Source: Massiliimicrobium timonense
Lineage (GTDB): Bacteria > Bacillota_I > Bacilli_A > Erysipelotrichales > Coprobacillaceae
Length of the DNA: 64,000 nucleotides
NCBI RefSeq assembly: GCF_002160865.1
Contig: NZ_NFLJ01000009.1
Location: 16,466-80,465 of the forward strand
Direction: 5' to 3'
Shown here: in pieces, positions 1 to 7,466 of the stretch
How positions within the stretch are numbered: position 1 is the first letter of the stretch
How the letters are laid out: every line of letters begins with the position of its first letter
Notes under the pieces: model-generated
What the model saw: the letters and a program-made list of their open reading frames with translations, nothing else
Databases searched by the model: none
What the model was told of the DNA's origin: nothing
Made by a program: the position numbers and the translations under genes

Positions 1-1229
1 ATACTTTGTTTCATTGGAATAGAAAACAAAGAATAATTGTGTTGACGTGTCTGTTGAATCATATCCACAATTTCAACATGGGGTAAAGGTTTTTGATTAA
101 TACGATCAGGTAATTCATATAAATCATAAATTCCTTTTAAAGCTCTGGCATAGCTTTCTAATGAAGGTGTCGCACTTCCCAGTACGACACTGGCATGATG
201 TGTTTTCGCACGTATTTTCGCTATCTGGGAAGTTAAATAACGTGGCTTACTTTCCTGTTTATAACTTGGATCATGTTCTTCATCCAAGATAATAATACCA
301 ATATTTTCTAATGGCGCAAACACAGCTGATCTTGCTCCTACAACAATCTTGACTTCCTGACGTTTAATACGACGATATTCATCATATTTCTCTCCTTGAG
401 AAAGGCGTGAATGCAAAATAGCCACTTGGTCACCAAAACGTTCTCGAAAAACTTCGACCATCATCGGTGTTAAAGAAATTTCTGGAACGAGCATCATCAC
501 TGCTTGATTATTTTTTAAATAATGTGCCGCCAGTGTTAAATAAACCTCTGTCTTTCCAGAACCCGTCACACCATGTAATAAAGCTACCCTTCCTTGATGA
601 GAAAGAATACCATCAACAACTTTTTGTTGTTGAACAGTCAATTGAATATGTTTAGCCTGATGTGTCATAGAAAAAGGTTGACGATAAACTTCTTTTTCAA
701 TGATTTGTATACAACCCTGTTTTTCTAAATTCTTTAATAAAGCACGACTATAGGGAACCTCTTTTAAAGGAATGTCAGGATGTTTCTTTAAAAAAGAAAG
801 ACATTCCTGCTGTTTTACTGTTTTTGCTGATTGATCCATTATAACTTCAACACATAACTGTGTCTTCATTCCAACAGCTTGATGTGATGCCGGTTTTAAT
901 TGAGTAGGCAACATCGCCTGTAAACATGAAATACGTGGTGATAAGGTCATACGAGAAAGCTGATTGGCTAAATCTTGAAGTTCTTCATTTAATAACGGTT
1001 CTTCATCAATAACATCTATGATATACTGATAATGAAACCCTACCTGTTTTTCAAGTTCCTCTTGAGAAAGCACTGTTTCCTCGATACTTTCAACATACCC
1101 TATGATTTTTTGATAACCAAAACGAATCCATACACGAATACCTTTTAACAATGGTTCATGACTCAAATAATCAAATGTCGTATCTAAAGAATGAACAGGA
1201 TGTTCAACCAATACTTTTACAATATACAT
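1..1229 (-). CDS. priA: Primosomal protein N' (PriA helicase), partial
   Basis: Replication-restart helicase that reloads the replisome at stalled forks. Only the first 409 codons are in the window; the rest of the helicase domain and the zinc-binding module lie beyond the left edge. Reading leftwards it begins MYIVKVLVEHPVHSLDTTF, the usual PriA 3'BD start. The Walker A motif GVTGSGKTEVYL is at about residues 220-231 and the DEEH Walker B box (DEEHDPSYK) at about 314-322. The ATG at 1229 is preceded by AGGTGGTGA. A terminator separates it from the upstream gmk-to-cdd genes, so it probably has its own promoter, which I could not place. The identification is secure. Confidence 0.95.
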   Translation of the reverse strand, partial: MYIVKVLVEHPVHSLDTTFDYLSHEPLLKGIRVWIRFGYQKIIGYVESIEETVLSQEELEKQVGFHYQYIIDVIDEEPLLNEELQDLANQLSRMTLSPRISCLQAMLPTQLKPASHQAVGMKTQLCVEVIMDQSAKTVKQQECLSFLKKHPDIPLKEVPYSRALLKNLEKQGCIQIIEKEVYRQPFSMTHQAKHIQLTVQQQKVVDGILSHQGRVALLHGVTGSGKTEVYLTLAAHYLKNNQAVMMLVPEISLTPMMVEVFRERFGDQVAILHSRLSQGEKYDEYRRIKRQEVKIVVGARSAVFAPLENIGIIILDEEHDPSYKQESKPRYLTSQIAKIRAKTHHASVVLGSATPSLESYARALKGIYDLYELPDRINQKPLPHVEIVDMIQQTRQHNYSLFSIPMKQS

Positions 1230-1300
1230 AGACTCACCACCTATTGCATTATTCTACCATAAATACATTCCTTTTTAAAAGAGTTCCTTGTGATTTCAAT

Positions 1301-1321
1301 AAAAAAACAGACAAATGTCTG
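1301..1321 (-). terminator. Intrinsic terminator after cdd-like gene
   Basis: CAGACA/TGTCTG hairpin (1308-1321) followed on the minus strand by seven T residues. It lies between the deaminase-like gene and priA. Confidence 0.75.
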
Positions 1322-1323
1322 CT

Positions 1324-1755
1324 TTATGACTTCTGTTCTTGATAACGTTCTTCACCCCACCATAAAGGTAAAAGTTCTTTTAATGTGACAATTTCACGTG
1401 TTTGATAATCCACCATAATTTCCATGTCTTGATTCTTTTCATTAAGCTGCATAAAAAACTCACGACAAGCTCCACATGGCATTCCACTCCCTTTACCAAA
1501 AGGAGGCTGATCACGAAAGGCTATCATTCTTTTGACAACAGTCTGTTGACTTTGAATATACATATTTAACGCCGCAACTCTTTCAGCACATAAATCCATC
1601 ACACCGGCACAACTTTCTATACAAAAGCCGGTATAAATCTCACCATTTTCACTTTCTAATGCACAAACGACATGATGAGCGTAAATAAAAGGTGAAACCT
1701 CTTGAGGATGATATTGTTCTTTAGCTTTTTGATATAACTTTTCCCATATATCCAT
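1324..1755 (-). CDS. Cytidine deaminase-like zinc enzyme
   Basis: Probable nucleoside deaminase of the cytidine deaminase fold, 143 aa, a normal length for homotetrameric Cdd. The zinc-site motifs are both present: CAER (residues about 56-59, Cys ligand and catalytic Glu) and PCGAC (about 93-97, two Cys ligands). The sequence around them resembles the broader cytidine/blasticidin-S deaminase family as much as classical Cdd, so cytidine is the likely but not certain substrate. It starts two bases after the stop of the zinc-ribbon gene and is the last gene of a tight minus-strand run. Confidence 0.8.
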   Translation of the reverse strand: MDIWEKLYQKAKEQYHPQEVSPFIYAHHVVCALESENGEIYTGFCIESCAGVMDLCAERVAALNMYIQSQQTVVKRMIAFRDQPPFGKGSGMPCGACREFFMQLNEKNQDMEIMVDYQTREIVTLKELLPLWWGEERYQEQKS

Positions 1756-1757
1756 TT

Positions 1758-1961
1758 CTATAATTCCTCCATCTTTTTGAGATGATCTTCACAGATATAT
1801 GATTCTACATAACCACATGTTTTACAAATATATTGTTCAACTTTAAGCTTATGATAATCAACAATAATATCTTGATAAGCATTACGCCTGTAAATACCTT
1901 TTGCGGGAACATAAAGTATATCATGATGACCGCATTTTGGACAACAACCACTTTTTTTCAT
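1758..1961 (-). CDS. Small zinc-ribbon protein
   Basis: A 67-residue basic protein with two CxxC pairs, CPKC near residues 7-10 and CKTC near 46-49, spaced as in a zinc ribbon. I do not recognise a specific family. It may bind nucleic acid or be a metal-binding adaptor; that is inference. The start at 1961 follows AAAGGAGTAAAGTT, and the ATG overlaps the rhomboid stop codon by four bases (ATGA), which indicates translational coupling. The gene sits between a rhomboid protease and a deaminase, which gives no clear functional hint. Confidence 0.7.
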   Translation of the reverse strand: MKKSGCCPKCGHHDILYVPAKGIYRRNAYQDIIVDYHKLKVEQYICKTCGYVESYICEDHLKKMEEL

Positions 1962-2506
1962 AACTTTACTCCTTTGAATTGACGATAAAGATATGCCAGA
2001 AGCATTCCAATAATAAAACTAATGAAATGAATAACAAATGTTGATATATTGTTTGAAAAGAAAGGAATTTGTGCAAATATCACATAAACAATAATCCATT
2101 TTCCATAAAGAGAACGAAAATGAAATTTTGGTAAAATAGAACGCATTATCAAAATGAACCCTAACAAACTAAAGATAACAGGTGACCCTCCAACACTGGT
2201 ACTTTCTGGATAAATCAAACTAAAAATAATGTGAGCAATTGTCCCTCCAAGCAAAGATATAAAAAATAAAGTTCCTGCTTTTATACGCTGGTCAATATAG
2301 ATATCAAGATATGAAATCGCTAGAGCATTCACAGCAAAATGTAAAAGATTCACATGTAAAAATAACCCTGTTATCAAACGATAATATTCATGATGAATGA
2401 TTTGAAAACCTTTGTTGCTTAAAGCATCAAACCATGATGTCTGCATACCAACAATCAAAAAGATAAGCCATATGCCTATCCATAAATAACTCATTTTCCA
2501 TCTCAT
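1958..2506 (-). CDS. Rhomboid-family intramembrane serine protease
   Basis: Polytopic membrane protein of about 182 aa with six predicted hydrophobic segments, the size of a minimal bacterial rhomboid. Family marks seen: RLITGLFLHVNLLHFAVN (loop 1/TM2 with the conserved His and Asn), GGSP with the candidate nucleophile Ser, and VIHF in the last segment with the candidate catalytic His, followed by a small-residue helix. The usual GxSG is GGSP here, so the fourth position is changed, but the Ser-His dyad is intact. Three tandem ATGs (2512, 2509, 2506) lie behind AGGAG; 2506 gives the best spacing. Substrate unknown. Confidence 0.82.
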   Translation of the reverse strand: MRWKMSYLWIGIWLIFLIVGMQTSWFDALSNKGFQIIHHEYYRLITGLFLHVNLLHFAVNALAISYLDIYIDQRIKAGTLFFISLLGGTIAHIIFSLIYPESTSVGGSPVIFSLLGFILIMRSILPKFHFRSLYGKWIIVYVIFAQIPFFSNNISTFVIHFISFIIGMLLAYLYRQFKGVKL

Positions 2507-2519
2507 CATCATAACTCCT

Positions 2520-2540
2520 AAAAAAACACCCTAAGGTGCT
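2520..2540 (-). terminator. Terminator between gmk and rhomboid gene
   Basis: GCACC/GGTGT hairpin with a TTAG loop, then seven T residues on the minus strand. The T-tract runs straight into the AGGAG of the rhomboid gene, so it may only partly block read-through. Confidence 0.65.
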
Positions 2541-3100
2541 TACAGATTGTCTTGGATGATTTGAGCAATCTTTTTCTTAGCTGCAACAACATCATCATTT
2601 TCTACAACATATTTATATTCATTTTGTGTTGCTATTTCTTTTCTTGCTTTAGCAAGTCGTTCCTGTACAATACTTTCTTCTTCTGTACGACGACCACGAA
2701 TACGACGTTCCAGTTCTTCCATTGATGGGGGTACTAAAAAAATCGTTAATGCATGAGGACATTTAGCCATGACCTGCAAAGCCCCTTGAACTTCAATTTC
2801 CAATACAACATTCTTACCTTCACCTAATAACTTTTCAACATAAAATTGAGGTGTTCCATAATAATTACCTACAAACTGGGCATACTCCAACAATTCACCT
2901 TTTTCAATTTTATCCTTAAATTCTGCTTCACTGACAAAGAAATAATCAACACCTTCTTTTTCAGTTGGACGAGGTTTTCTTGTTGTCATAGAAATAGAAT
3001 AAGCCAAATTCAAACTTTCATCTTTAAAAAGCTCTTGACGAACTGTTCCTTTCCCTACACCACTTGGTCCACTTAAAATAATTAAAAGTCCCTTCTTCAA
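2540..3100 (-). CDS. gmk: Guanylate kinase
   Basis: ATP-dependent phosphorylation of GMP to GDP, in the cytoplasm. The P-loop GPSGVGKGT is at residues about 9-17, followed by the GMP-binding region (SMTTRKPRP, YAQFVGNYYGTP) and the lid (RIRGRRTEEE). I place the start at the TTG at 3100, giving MKKGLLIILSGPSGVGKGT, because AAGGTGGTGGAGAGA sits just before it. The longer frame opening at 3151 starts on the TTG of a -35 box, TTGACA, that belongs to this gene's promoter. At 186 aa it is slightly short for the family but complete. It is divergent from rqcH. Confidence 0.95.
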   Translation of the reverse strand: MKKGLLIILSGPSGVGKGTVRQELFKDESLNLAYSISMTTRKPRPTEKEGVDYFFVSEAEFKDKIEKGELLEYAQFVGNYYGTPQFYVEKLLGEGKNVVLEIEVQGALQVMAKCPHALTIFLVPPSMEELERRIRGRRTEEESIVQERLAKARKEIATQNEYKYVVENDDVVAAKKKIAQIIQDNL

Positions 3101-3122
3101 TCTCTCCACCACCTTTGAAACA

Positions 3123-3151
3123 ATACTACATGAATGTAACTTTAATGTCAA
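3123..3151 (-). promoter_or_regulatory. Sigma-A promoter of gmk
   Basis: TTGACA (3146-3151) and TAGTAT (3123-3128) with exactly 17 bp between them on the minus strand. The predicted transcript starts near 3116, about 16 nt before the TTG start codon. Confidence 0.75.
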
Positions 3152-3165
3152 TTCTTTTTGAAATA

Positions 3166-3174
3166 TGTTATACT
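3166..3174 (+). promoter_or_regulatory. Extended -10 of rqcH
   Basis: TGTTATACT, an extended -10 with no good -35 element, ending 18 bp before the rqcH ATG. It is back to back with the gmk promoter. Confidence 0.55.
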
Positions 3175-3192
3175 ATTTAACGGTGATGAAAA

Positions 3193-4833
3193 ATGGCTTA
3201 TGACGGAATTATGTTATCTCGTGTTGTAGAACAGCTACAAAATCAAATCACACGAGGAAGAATTAATAAAATATATCAAATTTCACAATATGAACTTTTG
3301 TTTCATATTCGTGCTCAAAGAGAGAATTACAAATTACTCATTTCAATACATCCTGTTTATGCGAGAATGCAATTGACACAGTTAAGTTATCCAACTCCTG
3401 CATCTCCTAATGCTTTAACGATGTTATTAAGAAAGCATCTGGAAGGGGCATATATTGAAAAAATAACACAAATGCAGCTAGATCGTATTGTTGATATTGA
3501 AATAATTGGTGTCAATGAATTAAAGGATACAGTAAAATATCACATTTATTTAGAAATCATGGGAAAACACTCAAATGCTATTTTAACATATCACAACAAT
3601 AAAATTATTGATTGTTTAAAACGTGTTTCCCCTTCTATGAGTGCTCGTATTTTACAACCCGGTGCAATATATCAAAAACCACCTTTAATTGAAAAATACA
3701 ACCCTTATACAACAGATTGGATAGAAACAGATAATTTAACCAAAACATATCAGGGATTCTCTCCAGAATTATCTAAAGAAGTTTTATATCGCATGGATCA
3801 TGGAGAAGCATTCCATGATATTATCACGTTACTCCATCATTCCACAACATTGTATATTCATAAAAAAGAAGATAAGGAATATTTCCATGTTATTCCTCTT
3901 ACACATTTACATCAGGAGTATACGGCTTATCCGCTTTTTGATGGCTTAGATCAACATTATGATTTAATCGATGAAAAAGATCGTATTAAACAACAAACAT
4001 CGGATTTAGCTAAATTCATTCAAAATGAATATCAAAGAAATGTTCATAAATTAAACAAACTACAACAGACATTATTTGAATCCCAAAATAGTGATGATTT
4101 ACGTATTAAAGGAGATTTGTTGTTTGCTAATTTACATTTATTAAAAAAAGGACAAAAAGAAATCACTGTAGAAAATTATTATGATGGTACAATGATGACG
4201 ATTCCTTTAGATGAAAGATATGATGGAAAGACAAATGCCAATAAATATTACGCTAAATATCAAAAAGCAAAAAAAGCATTATCCCATCTTCAAGAACAAA
4301 TTCAAATTACAGAAAATGAAATTCATTATTTTGATACTTTAATCACAATGATGGATAACGCTTCTTATTATGATGCTTTAGAGATTAAAGAAGAATTAGA
4401 GAATTTAGGTTATCTCAAAAAGAAAAAAACAAAACAGGTGCATAGACCTCAAAAACTTCATATAGAAACCTATATAACTAAAGATCAGATTCCTATTTAT
4501 GTAGGTAAGAATAATCTGCAAAATGATTACCTTACCTTTAAGATGGCTGCCAAAAATGATATGTGGTTTCATGTCAAAGACATGCCTGGAAGCCATGTTG
4601 TTGTGCATAGTCAGAATTTAGATGAATATACCATTCGTCTTGCCAGTCAATTAGCCGCCTATTTTTCTAAAGGAAAGCACAGTTCGTCCGTACCTGTAAA
4701 TTATACATTAGTCAAAACATTGAAAAAGCCACAAGGTGGTAAACCTGGTCAGGTGATATTATCTCATTATTCAACCATTTACATTGATCCTGATGAAAGT
4801 CTTTTTAACGATATCCATAAGGTGAATTCATAG
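3193..4833 (+). CDS. rqcH: NFACT family protein RqcH (Rqc2/FbpA homologue)
   Basis: Ribosome-associated quality-control factor. In Bacillus subtilis RqcH adds C-terminal alanine tails to nascent chains on split 50S subunits; homologues were once called fibronectin-binding proteins. At 546 aa it has the full layout: NFACT-N from the start (MAYDGIMLSRVV), with the Asp-Arg pair in QLDRIVD needed for tailing, a coiled-coil middle (about 270-400) and the NFACT-R (DUF814) domain at about 430-530 with DMWFHVKDMPGSHVVV. The start follows GGTGATG. The last 29 bases overlap the convergent coat gene. Confidence 0.93.
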   Translation: MAYDGIMLSRVVEQLQNQITRGRINKIYQISQYELLFHIRAQRENYKLLISIHPVYARMQLTQLSYPTPASPNALTMLLRKHLEGAYIEKITQMQLDRIVDIEIIGVNELKDTVKYHIYLEIMGKHSNAILTYHNNKIIDCLKRVSPSMSARILQPGAIYQKPPLIEKYNPYTTDWIETDNLTKTYQGFSPELSKEVLYRMDHGEAFHDIITLLHHSTTLYIHKKEDKEYFHVIPLTHLHQEYTAYPLFDGLDQHYDLIDEKDRIKQQTSDLAKFIQNEYQRNVHKLNKLQQTLFESQNSDDLRIKGDLLFANLHLLKKGQKEITVENYYDGTMMTIPLDERYDGKTNANKYYAKYQKAKKALSHLQEQIQITENEIHYFDTLITMMDNASYYDALEIKEELENLGYLKKKKTKQVHRPQKLHIETYITKDQIPIYVGKNNLQNDYLTFKMAAKNDMWFHVKDMPGSHVVVHSQNLDEYTIRLASQLAAYFSKGKHSSSVPVNYTLVKTLKKPQGGKPGQVILSHYSTIYIDPDESLFNDIHKVNS

Positions 4834-5083
4834 AAGCATTGACAAATGTTTGTTCATAAGCAGGATAAAAGACTGGGTAATACATACAATGGTTAACACG
4901 ACGACATTCAATAGGACAAATCACAGGTTGCGGAACAGGTGTAATTTGATTTGTTACACAAACTTTTTTAGGAGCTACTAAAGGTTGTGGTCGTGGACAA
5001 CCATTCATATATCCATTATTCATTTGTTGAGCCTGACATGAACATGAGTTCATGTTTTGGCAACCACAAGATTGTTGAAACAT
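4805..5083 (-). CDS. CotD-like spore coat protein
   Basis: A 92-residue protein rich in Cys, Pro, Gln, Asn and Tyr. The N-terminus is Cys-rich (CGCQ, CSCQ), and the core PQPLVAPKKVCVTNQ followed by VPQPVICP and NHCMYYPVFYP resembles the CotD-type repeat of short hydrophobic-Pro blocks. Such proteins are laid down in the inner coat during late sporulation. A CATACATTA element upstream matches the -10 of mother-cell sigma factors, supporting the call. The ATG follows AAGGAGGGATGAATA. The 3' end overlaps rqcH by 29 bp. Family membership is by composition and short motifs, so it is moderately sure. Confidence 0.6.
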   Translation of the reverse strand: MFQQSCGCQNMNSCSCQAQQMNNGYMNGCPRPQPLVAPKKVCVTNQITPVPQPVICPIECRRVNHCMYYPVFYPAYEQTFVNASMNSPYGYR

Positions 5084-5105
5084 TATTCATCCCTCCTTCA
5101 CTATT

Positions 5106-5114
5106 TAATGTATG
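5106..5114 (-). promoter_or_regulatory. Possible sigma-E/sigma-K -10 element
   Basis: CATACATTA on the minus strand fits CATACANT (sigma-E) and CATAnnnTA (sigma-K) and is about 23 bp before the coat gene ATG. I found no convincing -35. Confidence 0.4.
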
Positions 5115-5155
5115 TCAAAACATCAAAAGAGGCAGGGCTTTTGAAAGGAGTCATT

Positions 5156-5911
5156 ATGAAATTAATAGAATGGAATTGTTTTAATGAAATAGAAGCTTAT
5201 ACAACTTGTCGCGAAGATCATGGACGCATCATGAATATGAGCTTTAATGGCATTGATGATCAGCAAGTTTTAGAAAATCGTCAACGCTTAGCCAAAACAC
5301 TTCATAGCGATCTTTCTCAAATGGTCGCCACTTTACAACAACACACTACACGTTTTATTGAAGTCCATCATAGTGATGGTGGTAGAGGAATGTGGAGTCG
5401 TGATGATGCTTTGATTGGTTATGATGCGATGTATACAAGAGATCGTCATTTATGGTTATGGACTTTTCATGCTGATTGTTGTCCTGTTTTATTGTATTGT
5501 CGAGATCAAAAAATTGTGGCTGCCATTCATTCAGGATGGAAAGGAACAGTAGGTGAAATCGTTAAAAAAGTAACACAGCATTTAATTGAAAATGAAGGAT
5601 GTCAGCCACAACATATTTATGCTTATATTGGTCCTTCCATTGAACAACGTCATTTTGAAGCCAAAGATGATATTATTGATTTAGTCAAGAAAATGTCTTT
5701 TGATACAAGTCGCTTTTATATTCAAAAAGAAGATGGAGCTTATCTTTTAGACAGTAAAGGATTAATTCAACAACAATTATTAGAATTACACGTTCCACAA
5801 AGTCATATTACAGTTTCTCCTTATTGTACAATAGAAAATGAGGACCTCTTTTTCTCCTATCGTCGAGATAAAAGTCCTCATCGTCATATTACACTGATTT
5901 CTCTAAAGTAA
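5156..5911 (+). CDS. pgeF: PgeF-family (YfiH/YlmD, 'laccase domain') purine nucleoside phosphorylase
   Basis: Zinc enzyme of the COG1496 family. Characterised members act as purine nucleoside phosphorylase/adenosine deaminase, not as laccases. At 251 aa it carries the zinc-site motifs HADCCPVLL (Cys) and AIHSGWKGTVGE (His), plus GPSIE and the C-terminal SYRRDK. The start at ATG 5156 follows AAAGGAG; the longer frame from 5057 is not used. In many Firmicutes this gene (ylmD) sits beside sepF/ylmH/divIVA; here it lies about 32 kb away from that cluster. The 3' end overlaps the convergent gene by 23 bp. Confidence 0.88.
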   Translation: MKLIEWNCFNEIEAYTTCREDHGRIMNMSFNGIDDQQVLENRQRLAKTLHSDLSQMVATLQQHTTRFIEVHHSDGGRGMWSRDDALIGYDAMYTRDRHLWLWTFHADCCPVLLYCRDQKIVAAIHSGWKGTVGEIVKKVTQHLIENEGCQPQHIYAYIGPSIEQRHFEAKDDIIDLVKKMSFDTSRFYIQKEDGAYLLDSKGLIQQQLLELHVPQSHITVSPYCTIENEDLFFSYRRDKSPHRHITLISLK

Positions 5912-7391
5912 CCTTCGGGTTACTTTTTATCATCTCATCCATCACTTCTGGTAAGTGTTCAATGAGGCGTGATGGCAGCACTGTATAAGCTTTTTTGGCT
6001 AATTGTTCACCAGTATACCCATGTATGAAAACACCTAATAAAGCTGCCTGTATGGCTTGATAACCTTGTCCTAAAAAACTTGTAATGATACCTGCTAAAA
6101 CATCTCCCATACCCCCTGTCGCCATTGCTTTATGACCTGCCATAACACGATATGATTCATATCCATTCGTCACTATTGTATATGGTCCTTTTAAAACCAA
6201 TGTCACATGATATGTTTTCGCAAAATTTTGTGCTATTTCCAGCATATCATCATCATCTTGAAAAGGACATAAACGCTGAAATTCCCCTAAATGGGGCGTT
6301 AAGATAATATCACGCTTTTGATTTTTTAATAAATCAACATGAGCCGATAAAATTGTTAAAGCATCCCCATCAATAACCAGTGGCTGATGTGTTTTTTCCA
6401 ATAAGTCAATAACATAACGATAGCTATCTAAGCTTTGTCCTAAGCCACATCCAATCAATAATGCATCATATTTCACAAAATCATCTTTTTGTAAAACAGG
6501 TGGTCTTAAAACAGCTGTTGCCTCTGGACAAAACTGTGTCAAAGCATTAATAACACTTTCATCGCTCATAACAGTCGTAATCCCACTTCCACTATAGACA
6601 CAACTTTTAGCACTCAGTAAAGCCGCACCTTTATACTCCTGACATCCTGTAATCAGACAAGTATATCCATATGTTCCTTTATAACCATCAAAGACTCTTT
6701 CTTTTAATAATGGAATGATCATCTTTGCATTGCCCATTTGATACAAACCAGCTGCCTCTCCAACATCTCTTGCATCAAGCATTTCAACAATGACTTCTCC
6801 CGTAAAAAAGCGACTATCGGGATTCAAAAAACCATTTTTTATCGCACTCAAAGTTATTGTCTTCGTTGCATAAACAACACTTTGATAAGGCTTCCCTGTA
6901 TTACATTGTAACCCTGTTGGAATATCCACAGCAATCACTTCATGATCATATAACTGATTTATTTCTTCAATGACACTTTGATAAATTCCTCTTGGACAAC
7001 TGTTTAACCCAAACCCAAAAATTGCATCCACAATGGTTTCACATGAATCCATACATTGAATCAGTGCATCTAAATTATCCTGTTGAAATAAAGAAACAGG
7101 GATAGATAAATCATAACATTGTTGTAGATAATATAAATTGGCTTGAGAAAGATGTTCGCCATTATCAAAGATAAAAACATGAACTTCTTTTTTTTGTTGA
7201 AAGAGCTTGATAGCAAGAGATAAACCATCCGCCCCATTATTGCCTGGTCCACAGACAATTGCAAAAGAATGACCTGACATATGTTTATACAAACAATCAC
7301 TTGCTTTATCCACCAGTTCTTCAATAGTATATCCCTGTTCTAATAAACAGGCATCATATCTTTTCATCAAAGCCTGACTTCCAATATACAT
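5889..7391 (-). CDS. nnr: Bifunctional NAD(P)HX epimerase/dehydratase
   Basis: Metabolite-repair enzyme that restores NAD(P)H from its hydrated form. The N-terminal YjeF-N epimerase domain (about 1-210) contains GPGNNGADGLSLA and VDAIFGFGLN; the C-terminal ADP-dependent dehydratase domain (about 215-500, ribokinase-like) contains LTPHLGEF and GTGGMGDVLAG-like (ATGGMGDVLAGII). The fusion and length (500 aa) are normal for Firmicutes. I start at ATG 7391 (MYIGSQALMKRYD) behind GAGGTGATAGAA; the upstream ATG at 7415 overlaps the TATAAT -10 box and so lies outside the transcript. Confidence 0.93.
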   Translation of the reverse strand: MYIGSQALMKRYDACLLEQGYTIEELVDKASDCLYKHMSGHSFAIVCGPGNNGADGLSLAIKLFQQKKEVHVFIFDNGEHLSQANLYYLQQCYDLSIPVSLFQQDNLDALIQCMDSCETIVDAIFGFGLNSCPRGIYQSVIEEINQLYDHEVIAVDIPTGLQCNTGKPYQSVVYATKTITLSAIKNGFLNPDSRFFTGEVIVEMLDARDVGEAAGLYQMGNAKMIIPLLKERVFDGYKGTYGYTCLITGCQEYKGAALLSAKSCVYSGSGITTVMSDESVINALTQFCPEATAVLRPPVLQKDDFVKYDALLIGCGLGQSLDSYRYVIDLLEKTHQPLVIDGDALTILSAHVDLLKNQKRDIILTPHLGEFQRLCPFQDDDDMLEIAQNFAKTYHVTLVLKGPYTIVTNGYESYRVMAGHKAMATGGMGDVLAGIITSFLGQGYQAIQAALLGVFIHGYTGEQLAKKAYTVLPSRLIEHLPEVMDEMIKSNPKVTLEKSV

Positions 7392-7413
7392 TTCTATCAC
7401 CTCATTTTCTTTC

Positions 7414-7422
7414 ATTATACCA
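7414..7422 (-). promoter_or_regulatory. Extended -10 of nnr
   Basis: TGGTATAAT on the minus strand, 23 bp before the chosen start codon. The -35 is poor. It overlaps the discarded ATG at 7415. Confidence 0.6.
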
Positions 7423-7466
7423 AAATAAAAACTGTAATGAAATCAATTCATTACAGTTTTTGATCA

